DNA of 48,774 nucleotides from the NCBI GenBank assembly GCA_003165075.1, contig PLSM01000176.1, positions 1 through 48,774 of the forward strand, read 5' to 3'. Below are positions 18,712-27,410 of this stretch, piece after piece. The DNA comes from Acidobacteriaceae bacterium. GTDB taxonomy: Bacteria > Acidobacteriota > Terriglobia > Terriglobales > Acidobacteriaceae. Position numbers and translations under genes: made by a program. Each line of letters opens with the position of its first letter. Within the stretch, counting starts at the first letter, position 1. Below the pieces are notes generated by a model. The model ran no database searches and was not told the DNA's origin. It saw only the letters and a program-made list of their open reading frames with translations.

Positions 18712-19662
18712 ATGCGTCGTGTTGCGCTTATCTACAACCCGGCTTCAGGACAATACTCCACACGCCGCGCTGCGGTTGTCAGTGAAGTGCTTGACGTGCT
18801 CCGTGAGGCAGGCGTTGAGGCCGAAGCGCTGGAAACGTATGCGCCCGGCAGTGCCGAAGCCCTTGCGCGGGATGCGGTGAAGCGGGGATGCGACACAATT
18901 CTTGCCGCTGGCGGCGATGGAACCGTACACGAAATTCTGCAATGCCTGGTAGGGACGGCGGTCGCGCTGGGAGTCCTGCCGCTGGGCACTGCCAATGCGC
19001 TGGCACAAGACCTGGGCCTTGGCACTTCCCCGAAAAGAGCGATACGCATCCTGCTGGCAGCCGTTCCCATGCAGGTGCCCGTGGGCCGCATCTTCTACGA
19101 CGACAGCGCGGGCAAGGCGGCTTCGCGCTATTTTACGGTTGCGGCCGGTATTGGCGCCGACGCGCTGCTGATGTCGCGGCTGGACGCGGGCATGAAGCGC
19201 CGGTTCGGCTATGTGCTTTACCTGGTGGAAGCCTTCCGCATATGGGCGACGAACCCCTTTCCGCTTTTCGAAGCGGCATTCATGTGCAATGGAAGTAATG
19301 TCCCCAAGGTAGAACAGGTTTCGCAGCTTCTGGCGGTACGGGTTCGCTCCTTCGGGGGCGTACTGCGGAATCTGGCTCCCGGCGCAACCTTGCACGATGG
19401 CAGGCTTCACCTTTTGGCCTTCAAGACGCGGAGCCGCCTGCGCTACCTCAGCTTTCTTCTGGCGGTCTTGGCTGGACGCCACACATTTGCCCGTGATATC
19501 GAACTGGTGGAAGCCACCTCAGTGGACTGCCGCGCGTGCAAAGGTTCGCCCGCGCCTGTCTACGTCGAGGCCGACGGAGAGGTACTGGGTGCACTGCCGG
19601 TCCGGATCGAAGTGGCGCCCCAGTCCCTGACCTTGCTCATTCCTTCCGGAGCCCGTCCGTAG
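18712..19662 (+). CDS. diacylglycerol kinase-family lipid kinase (YegS/DagK-like)
   Basis: About 316 residues from ATG 18712 (MRRVALIYNPASG); an upstream in-frame GTG at 18676 would add 12 residues, and AAGGAAA lies between the two. The nucleotide-binding glycine motif GGDGTVHEIL and the following LPLGTANALAQDLG are the signature of the DAGK catalytic domain (about 1-135); the C-terminal beta domain ends with the EADGEVLGALPVRIE motif. These enzymes phosphorylate diacylglycerol or related lipids with ATP at the inner membrane face. The precise lipid substrate cannot be read from sequence. Confidence 0.9.
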   Translation: MRRVALIYNPASGQYSTRRAAVVSEVLDVLREAGVEAEALETYAPGSAEALARDAVKRGCDTILAAGGDGTVHEILQCLVGTAVALGVLPLGTANALAQDLGLGTSPKRAIRILLAAVPMQVPVGRIFYDDSAGKAASRYFTVAAGIGADALLMSRLDAGMKRRFGYVLYLVEAFRIWATNPFPLFEAAFMCNGSNVPKVEQVSQLLAVRVRSFGGVLRNLAPGATLHDGRLHLLAFKTRSRLRYLSFLLAVLAGRHTFARDIELVEATSVDCRACKGSPAPVYVEADGEVLGALPVRIEVAPQSLTLLIPSGARP

Positions 19663-19796
19663 ACTTCTGCGTACTTTCTCACTTCTGTTCGCTGGCCATC
19701 CGTTGCGTATGGCGATCATGCGATTGCCATAATTTGCACTTCCGCTTGTCCGGCTGCAATCATGACTGCGAAGTTTTTTGAGCGGAGGCGCTCGTT

Positions 19797-20723
19797 ATGA
19801 ACACGTATGCATTTATTCCATTCGTCGCATTGGCGGCAACTTCCATGAGCCTATTGGCCCAGCAGCCCGCATGGCAGCCGGCCCCGGGCCATTTGACTTT
19901 GCCGCTTTGGCCAGGGGTCGCCCCAGGCGCGCCGGCAAACCCGCCCGCCGAGGTGGACACCACGACGGCCAAGGACAACCTGATCGCGGGCAGGCCGCTG
20001 GTTCGTCTGGGCAATGTATCTAACCCGACGCTCACGGTCTATTCGCCGAAGGGAAAGAACACGGGCGCCGCCGTGATGGTTTTCCCCGGGGGAGGCTACC
20101 AGATTCTGGCCATCGACCTGGAAGGCTCTGAAGTGTGCGATTGGCTCAACTCGGCGGGAATTACATGTGTGCTGGTAAAGTACCGCGTACCCAACACTGG
20201 GCCGTATCCTAAGTCCCCGGCCGCTCTGCAGGACGCACAGCGCGCCCTCGGCATGGTGCGCCAGCATGCAGCCGAGTGGCATGTCGATCCCAATCGCGTG
20301 GGCGTTCTGGGCTTCTCTGCCGGAGCGCATCTTGCCGCTGCACTCAGCACCCACTTTGAGCAGCGCCTTTATGATTCCGTGGATGCCGCCGACCAGTTGA
20401 GTTGCCGTCCGGACTTTGCCGTGATCGTCTACCCTGGCTATTTGGCCCTGGAAGACCAGGGCATGGCGCCGAATGCAGACATTCACCCCACGGCGCAGAC
20501 TCCGCCCTCATTTATTGTGCAGGCCGAGGACGATCCGGTGCATGTGGAGAATGCGACGGTGTACTTTCTGCAATTGAAAAACGCCAAGGTCCCCGCCGAA
20601 CTGCACATTTACGCACAGGGCGGTCATGGGTACGGATTGCGTCGCACCGAACTTCCGGTTACCACCTGGCCGCAAAGTGTAGAAATCTGGCTACACACCA
20701 TCAAGGTGCTGCCGGTGTCGTAG
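19797..20723 (+). CDS. secreted alpha/beta-hydrolase esterase (acetylxylan-esterase-like)
   Basis: 308 residues with a signal peptide ending near LLAQQP and an AGCGGAGG ribosome binding site at 19781-19788. The oxyanion motif is FPGGGY, the nucleophile elbow GFSAGAH, the acid lies in AEDDPVHVENA and the histidine in GGHGYGL, giving an intact Ser-Asp-His triad. The pattern is that of the BD-FAE / lipolytic-enzyme-like esterases found with hemicellulose degradation. Together with the GH38 and GH51 genes upstream it may deacetylate plant polysaccharides; other small-ester substrates are possible. It is 17 nt from the next gene, so the two may be cotranscribed. Confidence 0.85.
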   Translation: MNTYAFIPFVALAATSMSLLAQQPAWQPAPGHLTLPLWPGVAPGAPANPPAEVDTTTAKDNLIAGRPLVRLGNVSNPTLTVYSPKGKNTGAAVMVFPGGGYQILAIDLEGSEVCDWLNSAGITCVLVKYRVPNTGPYPKSPAALQDAQRALGMVRQHAAEWHVDPNRVGVLGFSAGAHLAAALSTHFEQRLYDSVDAADQLSCRPDFAVIVYPGYLALEDQGMAPNADIHPTAQTPPSFIVQAEDDPVHVENATVYFLQLKNAKVPAELHIYAQGGHGYGLRRTELPVTTWPQSVEIWLHTIKVLPVS

Positions 20724-20740
20724 AGGCTACAATCATTCCC

Positions 20741-21220
20741 ATGCGAATGGCAGTTCTTACCGTCTCCGACCGGTGCTCCCAAGGCGTGGCCGCCGATACC
20801 GCGGGTCCAGCCGTGGTCGCTCTGCTCCGTCAGCATTGGCCGGAGGCGGAAATCCTGGTAGCACTGGTGCCGGACGACGTCGCCACGATCACCGCGCAAC
20901 TCGAGAAGTGGTGCATTGACGGCGTGGCATTGGTGGTGACCACGGGTGGCACGGGCCTTGGACCTCGCGACCTCACTCCGGAGGCCACGCGGCGGGTGAT
21001 CGATCGCGAAGCTCCGGGACTGGCCGAGGCGATGCGTGCCAAGTGCGCCGGACTCAATCCATTCGCCTGGCTCTCACGGGGGATCGCCGGCCTGAGGGGA
21101 AACACCCTCATCATCAATCTTCCCGGCAGCCGTCGCGGCGCCGAAGAGAGTCTCATGTCCATCCTTGAGTTGGTTGGGCACGGACTGGAGATTGCCGCCG
21201 GCGGCCAGAACCATCCCTGA
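20741..21220 (+). CDS. MogA/MoaB-family molybdopterin adenylyltransferase
   Basis: 159 residues from ATG 20741 (a second ATG at 20747 is close by). The fold signature TVSDRCSQG, the TTGGTGLGPRD loop, the DLTPEATR segment and the NLPGSRRGAEESL motif are those of the MPT-binding family that adenylylates molybdopterin before molybdenum insertion. MogA and MoaB are not separable here. It provides a plausible source of cofactor for the molybdoenzyme MsrP encoded about 4.5 kb downstream, although the genes are not linked in one operon. Confidence 0.88.
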   Translation: MRMAVLTVSDRCSQGVAADTAGPAVVALLRQHWPEAEILVALVPDDVATITAQLEKWCIDGVALVVTTGGTGLGPRDLTPEATRRVIDREAPGLAEAMRAKCAGLNPFAWLSRGIAGLRGNTLIINLPGSRRGAEESLMSILELVGHGLEIAAGGQNHP

Positions 21221-21273
21221 GCGGATCGCTCGTTCGAGCTCTGCATCGGTGCTTCTCTGTCGTTATCCAAATT

Positions 21274-21289
21274 TGGGAAACGCTTTCCA
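21274..21289. promoter_or_regulatory. LacI-family operator-like palindrome
   Basis: TGGGAAACGCTTTCCA matches its reverse complement at 12 of 16 positions around a central CG, the form typical of LacI/GalR operators (TGnnAAnCGnTTnnCA class). It lies about 143 nt upstream of a LacI-type gene and may serve autoregulation. Confidence 0.5.
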
Positions 21290-21431
21290 GATCAGCGCTT
21301 TGTGCCCTCGTTTCCACGTGGAATCATGTCTGTGCCGGGTGTGTCTGAAACCTGCAAGATCCAACTTTCGCGCCATTTACAACCAGGAATGTCGCTGCGA
21401 ACCTATTCGAGAAACACTCGGAAAGCTTACA

Positions 21432-22556
21432 ATGACTTCACTCGTGAGCGAAGCAAGAAGTAGCGCATCCAACCGTCGCCGGACGGGGTCGGTCAGTATT
21501 CGTGACGTGGCACAACGTGCGGGCGTCTCTATTGCGACTGTCTCCAGGGCAGTGAACCGAATCCCCACCGTCAATGCAGAACTGGCCCGTCGCGTTTGGG
21601 AAGCCATTGATGAAGTGGGGTATTTGCCCAACACGCAAGCGCGCGCCCTGGTCTCAGGCCGCAGTAAAATGCTGGGTCTTATCGTCTCTGAGATCACCAA
21701 TCCATTTTTCCCCGAGCTCGTCCAGGAATTCGAAAACCTGGCTGTCGCGCAGGGCTACGAGGTACTGATCGGCTCAACCAACTACGACCCGGCCCGCACT
21801 GAGAGCCTCATGCGGCGCTTGCTGCAGCGCAATGTGGACGGCGTTGCGGTAATGACTTTCGGCGTCGAAGAGGATCTGGTACAGCAACTGGTGGAGCGCG
21901 AGTTTCCTCTGGTCTTTGTGGATGCCGGCCCCGTCCTGCCGAATATTCACATCCTCAAGGTGGACTACGCAGAGGGAATCCGCCAGGGAGTGCAACATCT
22001 GGCAGCGCTTGGCCACCGCAGCATTGCCTTCATCAGCGGTCCATTGTCGCAACGCTCCCCGGCTGCGCGCCGCGACGCCTTTTTGAAATCCATGGCGGAG
22101 TTAGGGCTTATCGTTCCGCGCGAACACATCGTCGAAGGAGACCATACGATGGAGGGCGGTATGGGCGCCATCGAGAAGCTGCTCCTGCTGCACCAACTGC
22201 CCACGGCCATTATGTGCTCCAACGACATGACCGCCATTGGTGTTCTGCACGGGCTCTACCGAACCACACATAGGGTTCCCGACGACATTTCGGTGGTTGG
22301 TTTCGACGATATTCACCTTGCACAGTTCATGCTGCCGCCGCTCACCACTGTGCAAATGTCGTGCAAGGATCTGGCTAGAGCGGCTGTGGAGGCTCTGCGC
22401 GCCGGGATCGAAAGGGACCACCCCAAGGCCGCGCAGAAAGAGTGGAAGATTCCCACCCGTCTGGTGGTTCGGCAGTCTTCGTCCTTTCCACGCGGCAGCC
22501 TGCCCGCACTGATGAAAGGCACGGCCGGCAAGAGCAAACCCACCGGTGCGGATTAA
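21432..22556 (+). CDS. LacI/GalR-family transcriptional regulator
   Basis: About 374 residues. ATG 21432 follows GGAAAG. After an N-terminal tail of about 22 residues comes the LacI headpiece (SIRDVAQRAGVSIATVSRAVN, hinge YLPNTQARALVSGRS) and a periplasmic-binding-protein-like effector domain (LGLIVSEITNPFFPELV through VSVVGFDD). It should bind a palindromic operator with a central CG, and one such site is present upstream. The effector is likely a sugar, given the family and the nearby esterase and glycosidase genes, but no residue-level evidence fixes which. Confidence 0.92.
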   Translation: MTSLVSEARSSASNRRRTGSVSIRDVAQRAGVSIATVSRAVNRIPTVNAELARRVWEAIDEVGYLPNTQARALVSGRSKMLGLIVSEITNPFFPELVQEFENLAVAQGYEVLIGSTNYDPARTESLMRRLLQRNVDGVAVMTFGVEEDLVQQLVEREFPLVFVDAGPVLPNIHILKVDYAEGIRQGVQHLAALGHRSIAFISGPLSQRSPAARRDAFLKSMAELGLIVPREHIVEGDHTMEGGMGAIEKLLLLHQLPTAIMCSNDMTAIGVLHGLYRTTHRVPDDISVVGFDDIHLAQFMLPPLTTVQMSCKDLARAAVEALRAGIERDHPKAAQKEWKIPTRLVVRQSSSFPRGSLPALMKGTAGKSKPTGAD

Positions 22557-22598
22557 CCTTCGCCTTGAGCCGCATCCGGGCAGAGAGTGTCGACCGTC

Positions 22599-24959
22599 TC
22601 ATTTCTCCTGCCCGAATTTCCAGGAGATGGACGCGCCCACCCACGACACCATGCGAACGCCGACGCTCTGTTCTAAGGTTCCGCAGTCGAAGTCGTTCGC
22701 AATGCCGTTTACGCCCCCCACGCAGTATGGTGTCATCCCCGGCTGCCAATTTGGAGCGAAGGTCTCTGTCGTCTGCCCCGTGTAACCCCGTCCCAGAAAG
22801 CCGCTCGCGCCCAATTCCAGTTGGCGGTTGAGGAATGGCCGCACCAAGGCAATCCGCGTTTCGCCCACTGGAATCGCCTCGAATCCGCCTGCGTCCAGTA
22901 ATTTGTGCCCCACATACTCATACTCACTACGTGCGCGCAGTCCCATTGGCAGGCGGTCCAGCGTTGCAAATCCGTCGAAGATGGTGCGCGGCGCCTCGGG
23001 CGTAACAAGGCCGGTGCTGTCGTCGCGTGCATCAGCCTTCGAAAAGACCGCCTGCAGGGTGCCAAAGCTGAACTGATGCCGAAGACTGGCGGTGAGAAAC
23101 TTCATCGTGCCCGGCCCCTCGTCCTCCGCCAAGCCATTGTCGGGATCAATCTTGGCCAGGGTGGCCGTGGTCGTGGTTCGGCCCAGCGTCACGCGCAGAT
23201 TGGTTCCAGTGAATGTTTTTTCAAGCACCAGTTGTTCAGAGTGGGAACGCTCGAATGGCGCGGCCAACACTGCCTGTCCAAGCGCCGCAGTGCTTGCCGC
23301 GCTGATCCGAGGGTCGAGGGTAAAGTAGGCTTGGCCGATGCTCAGCGAGGCCGAGGGTAGCCAGTGTGCTGGTCCAGGGCCACCATTTGACGGAGCTGGC
23401 GACCAGGTGAGAGTGGCCTTGGGGTTTTCGAATCCTTTCCGTTCGTCGAAGGATGCGTCGGGCTTAAGCATGTCGCTATTTCTTATCTCAATCTCTTCAT
23501 GCCGCAGTCCGGCATAGAAACGCAGATGTTTGCCAAGATCACCGTGCAAGGCGACGAAGGGCGCGAGGTCGCGGATGGTGATGTTGTTGGCCAGGACCTT
23601 AAGAAAGGGCCCGAAGACATGCGGGTTTCCCGAGAGGTAGTGATCCAGATTGTCGCGCCGGACATCGTCTTCGTTGTAGGCGAGGCCAACCAGCGCTTTT
23701 AGCCACGGAGTAAAACTGTGCGTCTCATTCGCCTGAGTGCCCTCTACGGTGCGGAACTCGCTTTGTCGAATCAACCCCTCGCCAAAGTTCGAAAACAGGG
23801 CAAGGTTGTAGCTGCGGAAGAAGCCGGAGAAGGAAACCTCGTCGCTCGTCCCGGCTTTCCAGTGGTCGTCCGCGGCCACTAATCCGGTATGCGTCTGGTC
23901 ATTTTGCCGGGGGTCGACGGTGTCATTTACCACCTGTCCCAACCCTAGCGGAACCAGGTTTCCCTCGTGGGATGTTCCCCAATATCCAATCCCGAGCAGT
24001 GTTATTTCGTGTCTTTCGAAGTCGAAAACACGCATCGCATTCCACTTGTACTGCTGCCGGTGTTCCAAGGTCCTCATCAGCCCGTTACCGTAGCCGGTTT
24101 CGAGAGCTAGCCACTCTCTTTTCGAGGGGTCCTGAGGCGCGAGGCCGGCCGTCAAATCCAGATCGTGGTCATCGCCGGTGAGGGTGATGAAGCGTCTTAA
24201 TTGCGGGCGCAGGGTATAGGTGGCCGCCGAATTCAGGGCATGGTTGCCCTCCAGCACATTGAAGGCCCCTCCGTCGGTCGCTACGCTACCCAGCGCCGCG
24301 GAGATGTAGATATTCGGGTCGGCGTAGCCGTTGCCATGAGCGTTGGCGGAGAGATTGTTTGAAACCAGATAGCCGCCTAACGCAATATATTGTGCAATTG
24401 GCTCGCCGTGGTCGCCGGCCACGCCGGGCACAAAGTACTGCGGCGCCTTGATGCCTCCTGCCGCGGTCTCGATAGGTTGTCCGGGAATCGAAATCGGTGC
24501 GCCAGGCCGTCCGGGGTTAGCATCGAGCAATTCCTCGCGCACCATCACTTTTTCTGAAGGATCGGGAGAGGCCAAATCCATTTCGCTCACGTCGGCCGAG
24601 ACAGTCACTTCCTCGGCAATCGCTGAAACCTGCTCCAGGCGCAACGTCACGCTCGCGGCCGCATCGCTCAACTCCAGCGTGCGCGTGATTGGAGTAAACC
24701 CCGAGGCCCTGACTCGCGCTGAATAAGTGCCCCAGGCAGGCAGCGCAACCGTGAAACCACCGTCGCTTCCGGTCACGCCGCCCTGTCTCGCGCCGGTAAT
24801 GGATTCGAACTCAATATGCGCAGCCGCCACCGGCCTTCCTGCCGGATCGACCACCGCACCGGAGACGCGCGGAACCCCCTCTTGCGCCGCCGCGACGGCG
24901 CAAATACAGGCTGCAAACAGGAGTATTACGAGTTTTAATTTCGTGCTACGAGGCTGCAC
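22599..24959 (-). CDS. TonB-dependent receptor, probably under nickel control
   Basis: About 786 residues starting at GTG 24959 (GGAG nine bases upstream). A signal peptide (LVILLFAACICAVAAAQ) precedes a CarboxypepD_reg-like domain (about 30-110; VSGAVVDPAGRPVAAAHIEF), a plug (about 125-260) and a barrel with a C-terminal WKFGQEK strand. It lies 31 nt downstream of nikR on the same strand, so both are probably in one transcript headed by a NikR-type operator. The simplest reading is an outer-membrane receptor for a nickel complex, as known for NikR-controlled FrpB4-type receptors in Helicobacter. The barrel sequence itself does not reveal the ligand. Confidence 0.88.
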   Translation of the reverse strand: MQPRSTKLKLVILLFAACICAVAAAQEGVPRVSGAVVDPAGRPVAAAHIEFESITGARQGGVTGSDGGFTVALPAWGTYSARVRASGFTPITRTLELSDAAASVTLRLEQVSAIAEEVTVSADVSEMDLASPDPSEKVMVREELLDANPGRPGAPISIPGQPIETAAGGIKAPQYFVPGVAGDHGEPIAQYIALGGYLVSNNLSANAHGNGYADPNIYISAALGSVATDGGAFNVLEGNHALNSAATYTLRPQLRRFITLTGDDHDLDLTAGLAPQDPSKREWLALETGYGNGLMRTLEHRQQYKWNAMRVFDFERHEITLLGIGYWGTSHEGNLVPLGLGQVVNDTVDPRQNDQTHTGLVAADDHWKAGTSDEVSFSGFFRSYNLALFSNFGEGLIRQSEFRTVEGTQANETHSFTPWLKALVGLAYNEDDVRRDNLDHYLSGNPHVFGPFLKVLANNITIRDLAPFVALHGDLGKHLRFYAGLRHEEIEIRNSDMLKPDASFDERKGFENPKATLTWSPAPSNGGPGPAHWLPSASLSIGQAYFTLDPRISAASTAALGQAVLAAPFERSHSEQLVLEKTFTGTNLRVTLGRTTTTATLAKIDPDNGLAEDEGPGTMKFLTASLRHQFSFGTLQAVFSKADARDDSTGLVTPEAPRTIFDGFATLDRLPMGLRARSEYEYVGHKLLDAGGFEAIPVGETRIALVRPFLNRQLELGASGFLGRGYTGQTTETFAPNWQPGMTPYCVGGVNGIANDFDCGTLEQSVGVRMVSWVGASISWKFGQEK

Positions 24960-24990
24960 GACTGTATCTCCGGTCCGGTAAATGCGCGCA

Positions 24991-25449
24991 TCAGTGTTTA
25001 TGGTTCTGCGGGTGTCCGTTTTTGACGTGGTGGTCCAGCGAATGCGCCGGAACGGTCATGACCAGGCGTCCATGCTGCACGCCCTTCAGGCTAATGAGCC
25101 GGCCGGCAAATTGCTCCACGTGTACCGACTTGCCGTGAACAATCAGCACCTCAAGGCAGGATTCATGGTCCAGGTGGGCATGGCTGGTGGAGACCACCAG
25201 TTCGTGGTGGGCGTGCTGCAACTCTGTCAGTTTCTCAGTTACTCCGTGGGCATGGTGGTCGTAGATAAGGGTGACCGTTCCAACTACCGTGGCGTCGGGC
25301 GCCGCAGTCTCTTCCGTCACCAGCCGGTCGCGAATCAGATCTCGAAAGGCTTCTGACCGGTTGGTGTAGCCCTGGCGGCCAATAGAGCGGTCAAACTGCT
25401 TGAGAAGATCGGAATCGAGCGCAATGCCGATTCTGCTCAGAATCCCCAT
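24991..25449 (-). CDS. nikR: nickel-responsive regulator NikR
   Basis: 152 residues. ATG 25449 is chosen over an upstream GTG because GGAG lies six bases before it. Residues 1-50 form the ribbon-helix-helix DNA-binding domain (SRIGIALDSDLLKQFD, GYTNRSEAFRDLIR). Residues 55-140 form the ACT-like metal domain with all four square-planar nickel ligands: His79, His90, His92 and Cys98 (in TSHAHLDHESCLE). The C-terminal tail is unusually histidine-rich (HSLDHHVKNGHPQNHKH), a possible extra metal-binding tail. Nickel-loaded NikR tetramers bind a dyad operator; a matching site occurs 48-74 nt upstream. The receptor gene downstream is the likely target. Confidence 0.95.
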   Translation of the reverse strand: MGILSRIGIALDSDLLKQFDRSIGRQGYTNRSEAFRDLIRDRLVTEETAAPDATVVGTVTLIYDHHAHGVTEKLTELQHAHHELVVSTSHAHLDHESCLEVLIVHGKSVHVEQFAGRLISLKGVQHGRLVMTVPAHSLDHHVKNGHPQNHKH

Positions 25450-25496
25450 ACACACTCCTACTACTCAGGATCGACACTCCACGGGGAAATCACAGA

Positions 25497-25523
25497 GTAG
25501 CACGAATCAAAAAGTCATGCTAC
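25497..25523. promoter_or_regulatory. predicted NikR operator
   Basis: A 27-bp dyad: GTAGCACGA (25497-25505), 9 nt, TCATGCTAC (25515-25523). The arms are complementary at 8 of 9 positions. The overall span and the interior CGAAT...AAAA resemble the E. coli nik operator (GTATGA-N16-TCATAC, 28 bp). On the minus strand it overlaps a possible -10 (TACTCT, 25499-25494), so binding could repress nikR and the receptor. Confidence 0.65.
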
Positions 25524-25724
25524 GCGCCTTCCCGTAGTCCGGGACAATGGGCGCGGTCCATATTCCCTCGCAGGCGCGACCGGGGCGGGAGACCTTTCCG
25601 GGCGCCGGGATGTGTGCGGTTCAATTTCGTGCAGTCAATATTCCATACCCTTTCCTGCAACGTGCAGGGCCGGATTGGTGTCTAATAATTGCGGTTGGGT
25701 TTCCCCCCAACGCGAGGTCACCTT

Positions 25725-26708
25725 ATGCTCATCGGCAAACCGTCCGACATCCCCTCGTCGGCCATCACCCCCAAGGAACAATATCTGAATCGCCGCCGCT
25801 TCCTGCGTGGAGCCATCTCTGGCGCGGTGGCCGCGGGCGCCGCCGCCGTGGGCGCAGAACGGCTGGCTGAAGTGTTTTCGCCGCGTATCGGAGCGCTGGC
25901 CGGAACCAAACTAGAGACCGTGAAGAGCCCTTTGACCACCACCGGTGAAGAACTGACCCCCGAGGAGTACATCACCCACTACAACAACTTCTACGAGTTT
26001 GGTGTGGACAAGGACCAGCCAGCGAAAAACGCCGGCGCCCTGCCTATACGGCCCTGGACCATCAAGGTAGAAGGCAAGGTGGCGAAGCCTCTCACCTTCG
26101 ACATAGACACCCTGCTGAAACTGCGCCCGCTTGAGGATCGCGTCTATCGCCATCGCTGCGTGGAGGCGTGGAGTATGGTCATCCCCTGGGTGGGCTACTC
26201 ACTTTCGGAGTTCATCAAGCAGTGTCAGCCTCTGGCAAGCGCCAAATACGTCCAGTTCCTCTCCTACTATGACAAGAGGGTGGAGAAGTGGGCGTCGGAG
26301 TCGACGATTTCCTGGCCGTACTCTGAGGGGCTGCGCATGGACGAAGCCATGCATCCGCTGGCGCTTCTGACTTTTGGTCTCTACGGAGAGGTGCTGCCCA
26401 ATCAAGATGGCGCGCCGGTGCGCATCGTGGTGCCGTGGAAGTATGGCTTCAAGTCTGCCAAGTCGATTGTGGCCGTTCGTTTCCTCGACAAACAGCCGTC
26501 TACTACCTGGAACGACCAGGCGCCCAACGAGTACGGCTTCTACTCCAACGTGAACCCCGAGGTGGATCACCCGCGCTGGAGCCAGAAGACCGAACGCCGC
26601 GTCGGGCTGCCTTTCTATTCGCAGCGCCGCACCACTCTCATGTTCAATGGCTACGGCGACCAGGTGGCGTCGCTCTATACAGGCATGAATCTGAAGAAGA
26701 ATTTCTGA
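25725..26708 (+). CDS. msrP: MsrP, molybdopterin protein-methionine-sulfoxide reductase, catalytic subunit
   Basis: 327 residues; ATG 25725 with GAGG upstream. A twin-arginine signal (NRRRFLRG, residues 22-29) sends the folded, cofactor-loaded enzyme to the periplasm. The sulfite-oxidase-fold Mo ligand is Cys145 in [10 protein letters not shown]. The conserved [34 protein letters not shown] and [12 protein letters not shown] segments follow. MsrP reduces oxidised methionines of periplasmic proteins with electrons from the membrane haem protein MsrQ, encoded next. The gene is divergent from nikR. Confidence 0.96.
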   Translation: MLIGKPSDIPSSAITPKEQYLNRRRFLRGAISGAVAAGAAAVGAERLAEVFSPRIGALAGTKLETVKSPLTTTGEELTPEEYITHYNNFYEFGVDKDQPAKNAGALPIRPWTIKVEGKVAKPLTFDIDTLLKLRPLEDRVYRHRCVEAWSMVIPWVGYSLSEFIKQCQPLASAKYVQFLSYYDKRVEKWASESTISWPYSEGLRMDEAMHPLALLTFGLYGEVLPNQDGAPVRIVVPWKYGFKSAKSIVAVRFLDKQPSTTWNDQAPNEYGFYSNVNPEVDHPRWSQKTERRVGLPFYSQRRTTLMFNGYGDQVASLYTGMNLKKNF

Positions 26709-26743
26709 GGCACGCGGAGAAATCCAATTCAGAACGGAAAGCC

Positions 26744-27373
26744 ATGAAGCGATCGACCCTCATCCTGCTCAAGACGCTCACCTGGGTGGCCTGTCTCTGG
26801 CCAGTTGGTCAGCTTGCCTGGGGCGCTGTAACCAACAGCCTGGGCGCAGACCCTACGGCCAGAATCGCGCTATCGACCGGCTATACGACGCTGATGCTTC
26901 TTACCATCACGCTGGCCATCACGCCCGTGCGCCGGCTCTCACCGGGGCTCGGCTGGTTGATCAAGTTTCGCCGGCTTCTTGGGCTGTTTGCATTCTTCTA
27001 CGGATCGGTCCACATGGTGACCTACGTTGCGCTCTACGCTGCCTTCGACGTGAACGCCATGATGGCCGACATCGCCAAGCGGCGATTCATCACCATGGGT
27101 GTGGCTGCGTGGCTGCTGCTTGTGCCACTGGCGGCTACCTCGACCAACTGGGCGATCCGCAAGCTGGGCGGAAAGCGCTGGAACCGCCTGCACAAGCTGA
27201 TATACGTAGCCGCTGTGTGCGGGGTTATTCACTATTGGTGGCAGGTAAAGTCCGGAGTCCTTGCACCGGCACCGTTCACGGTGGTCATTGCAGCGCTTCT
27301 GCTGGCGCGGCCCGTGCAGGGATGGCTGCAGAGACGCAAGGTCCAGGCAGTGGCGATGGACCAGGCCTCTTGA
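26744..27373 (+). CDS. msrQ: MsrQ, haem-b membrane subunit of methionine sulfoxide reductase
   Basis: 209 residues starting at ATG 26744 with CGGAAAG upstream, 35 nt after msrP. Five to six membrane helices of the ferric-reductase-like transmembrane fold are visible, with haem-ligand histidines in FYGSVHMVTY and in LHKLIYVAAVCGVIHYWW. MsrQ passes electrons from the quinone pool or a flavin reductase to MsrP. The pair forms an intact operon. Confidence 0.94.
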   Translation: MKRSTLILLKTLTWVACLWPVGQLAWGAVTNSLGADPTARIALSTGYTTLMLLTITLAITPVRRLSPGLGWLIKFRRLLGLFAFFYGSVHMVTYVALYAAFDVNAMMADIAKRRFITMGVAAWLLLVPLAATSTNWAIRKLGGKRWNRLHKLIYVAAVCGVIHYWWQVKSGVLAPAPFTVVIAALLLARPVQGWLQRRKVQAVAMDQAS

Positions 27374-27410
27374 CGAATAGTTTCGCGGCCAATGAGCGTG
27401 CCAAAACTGA

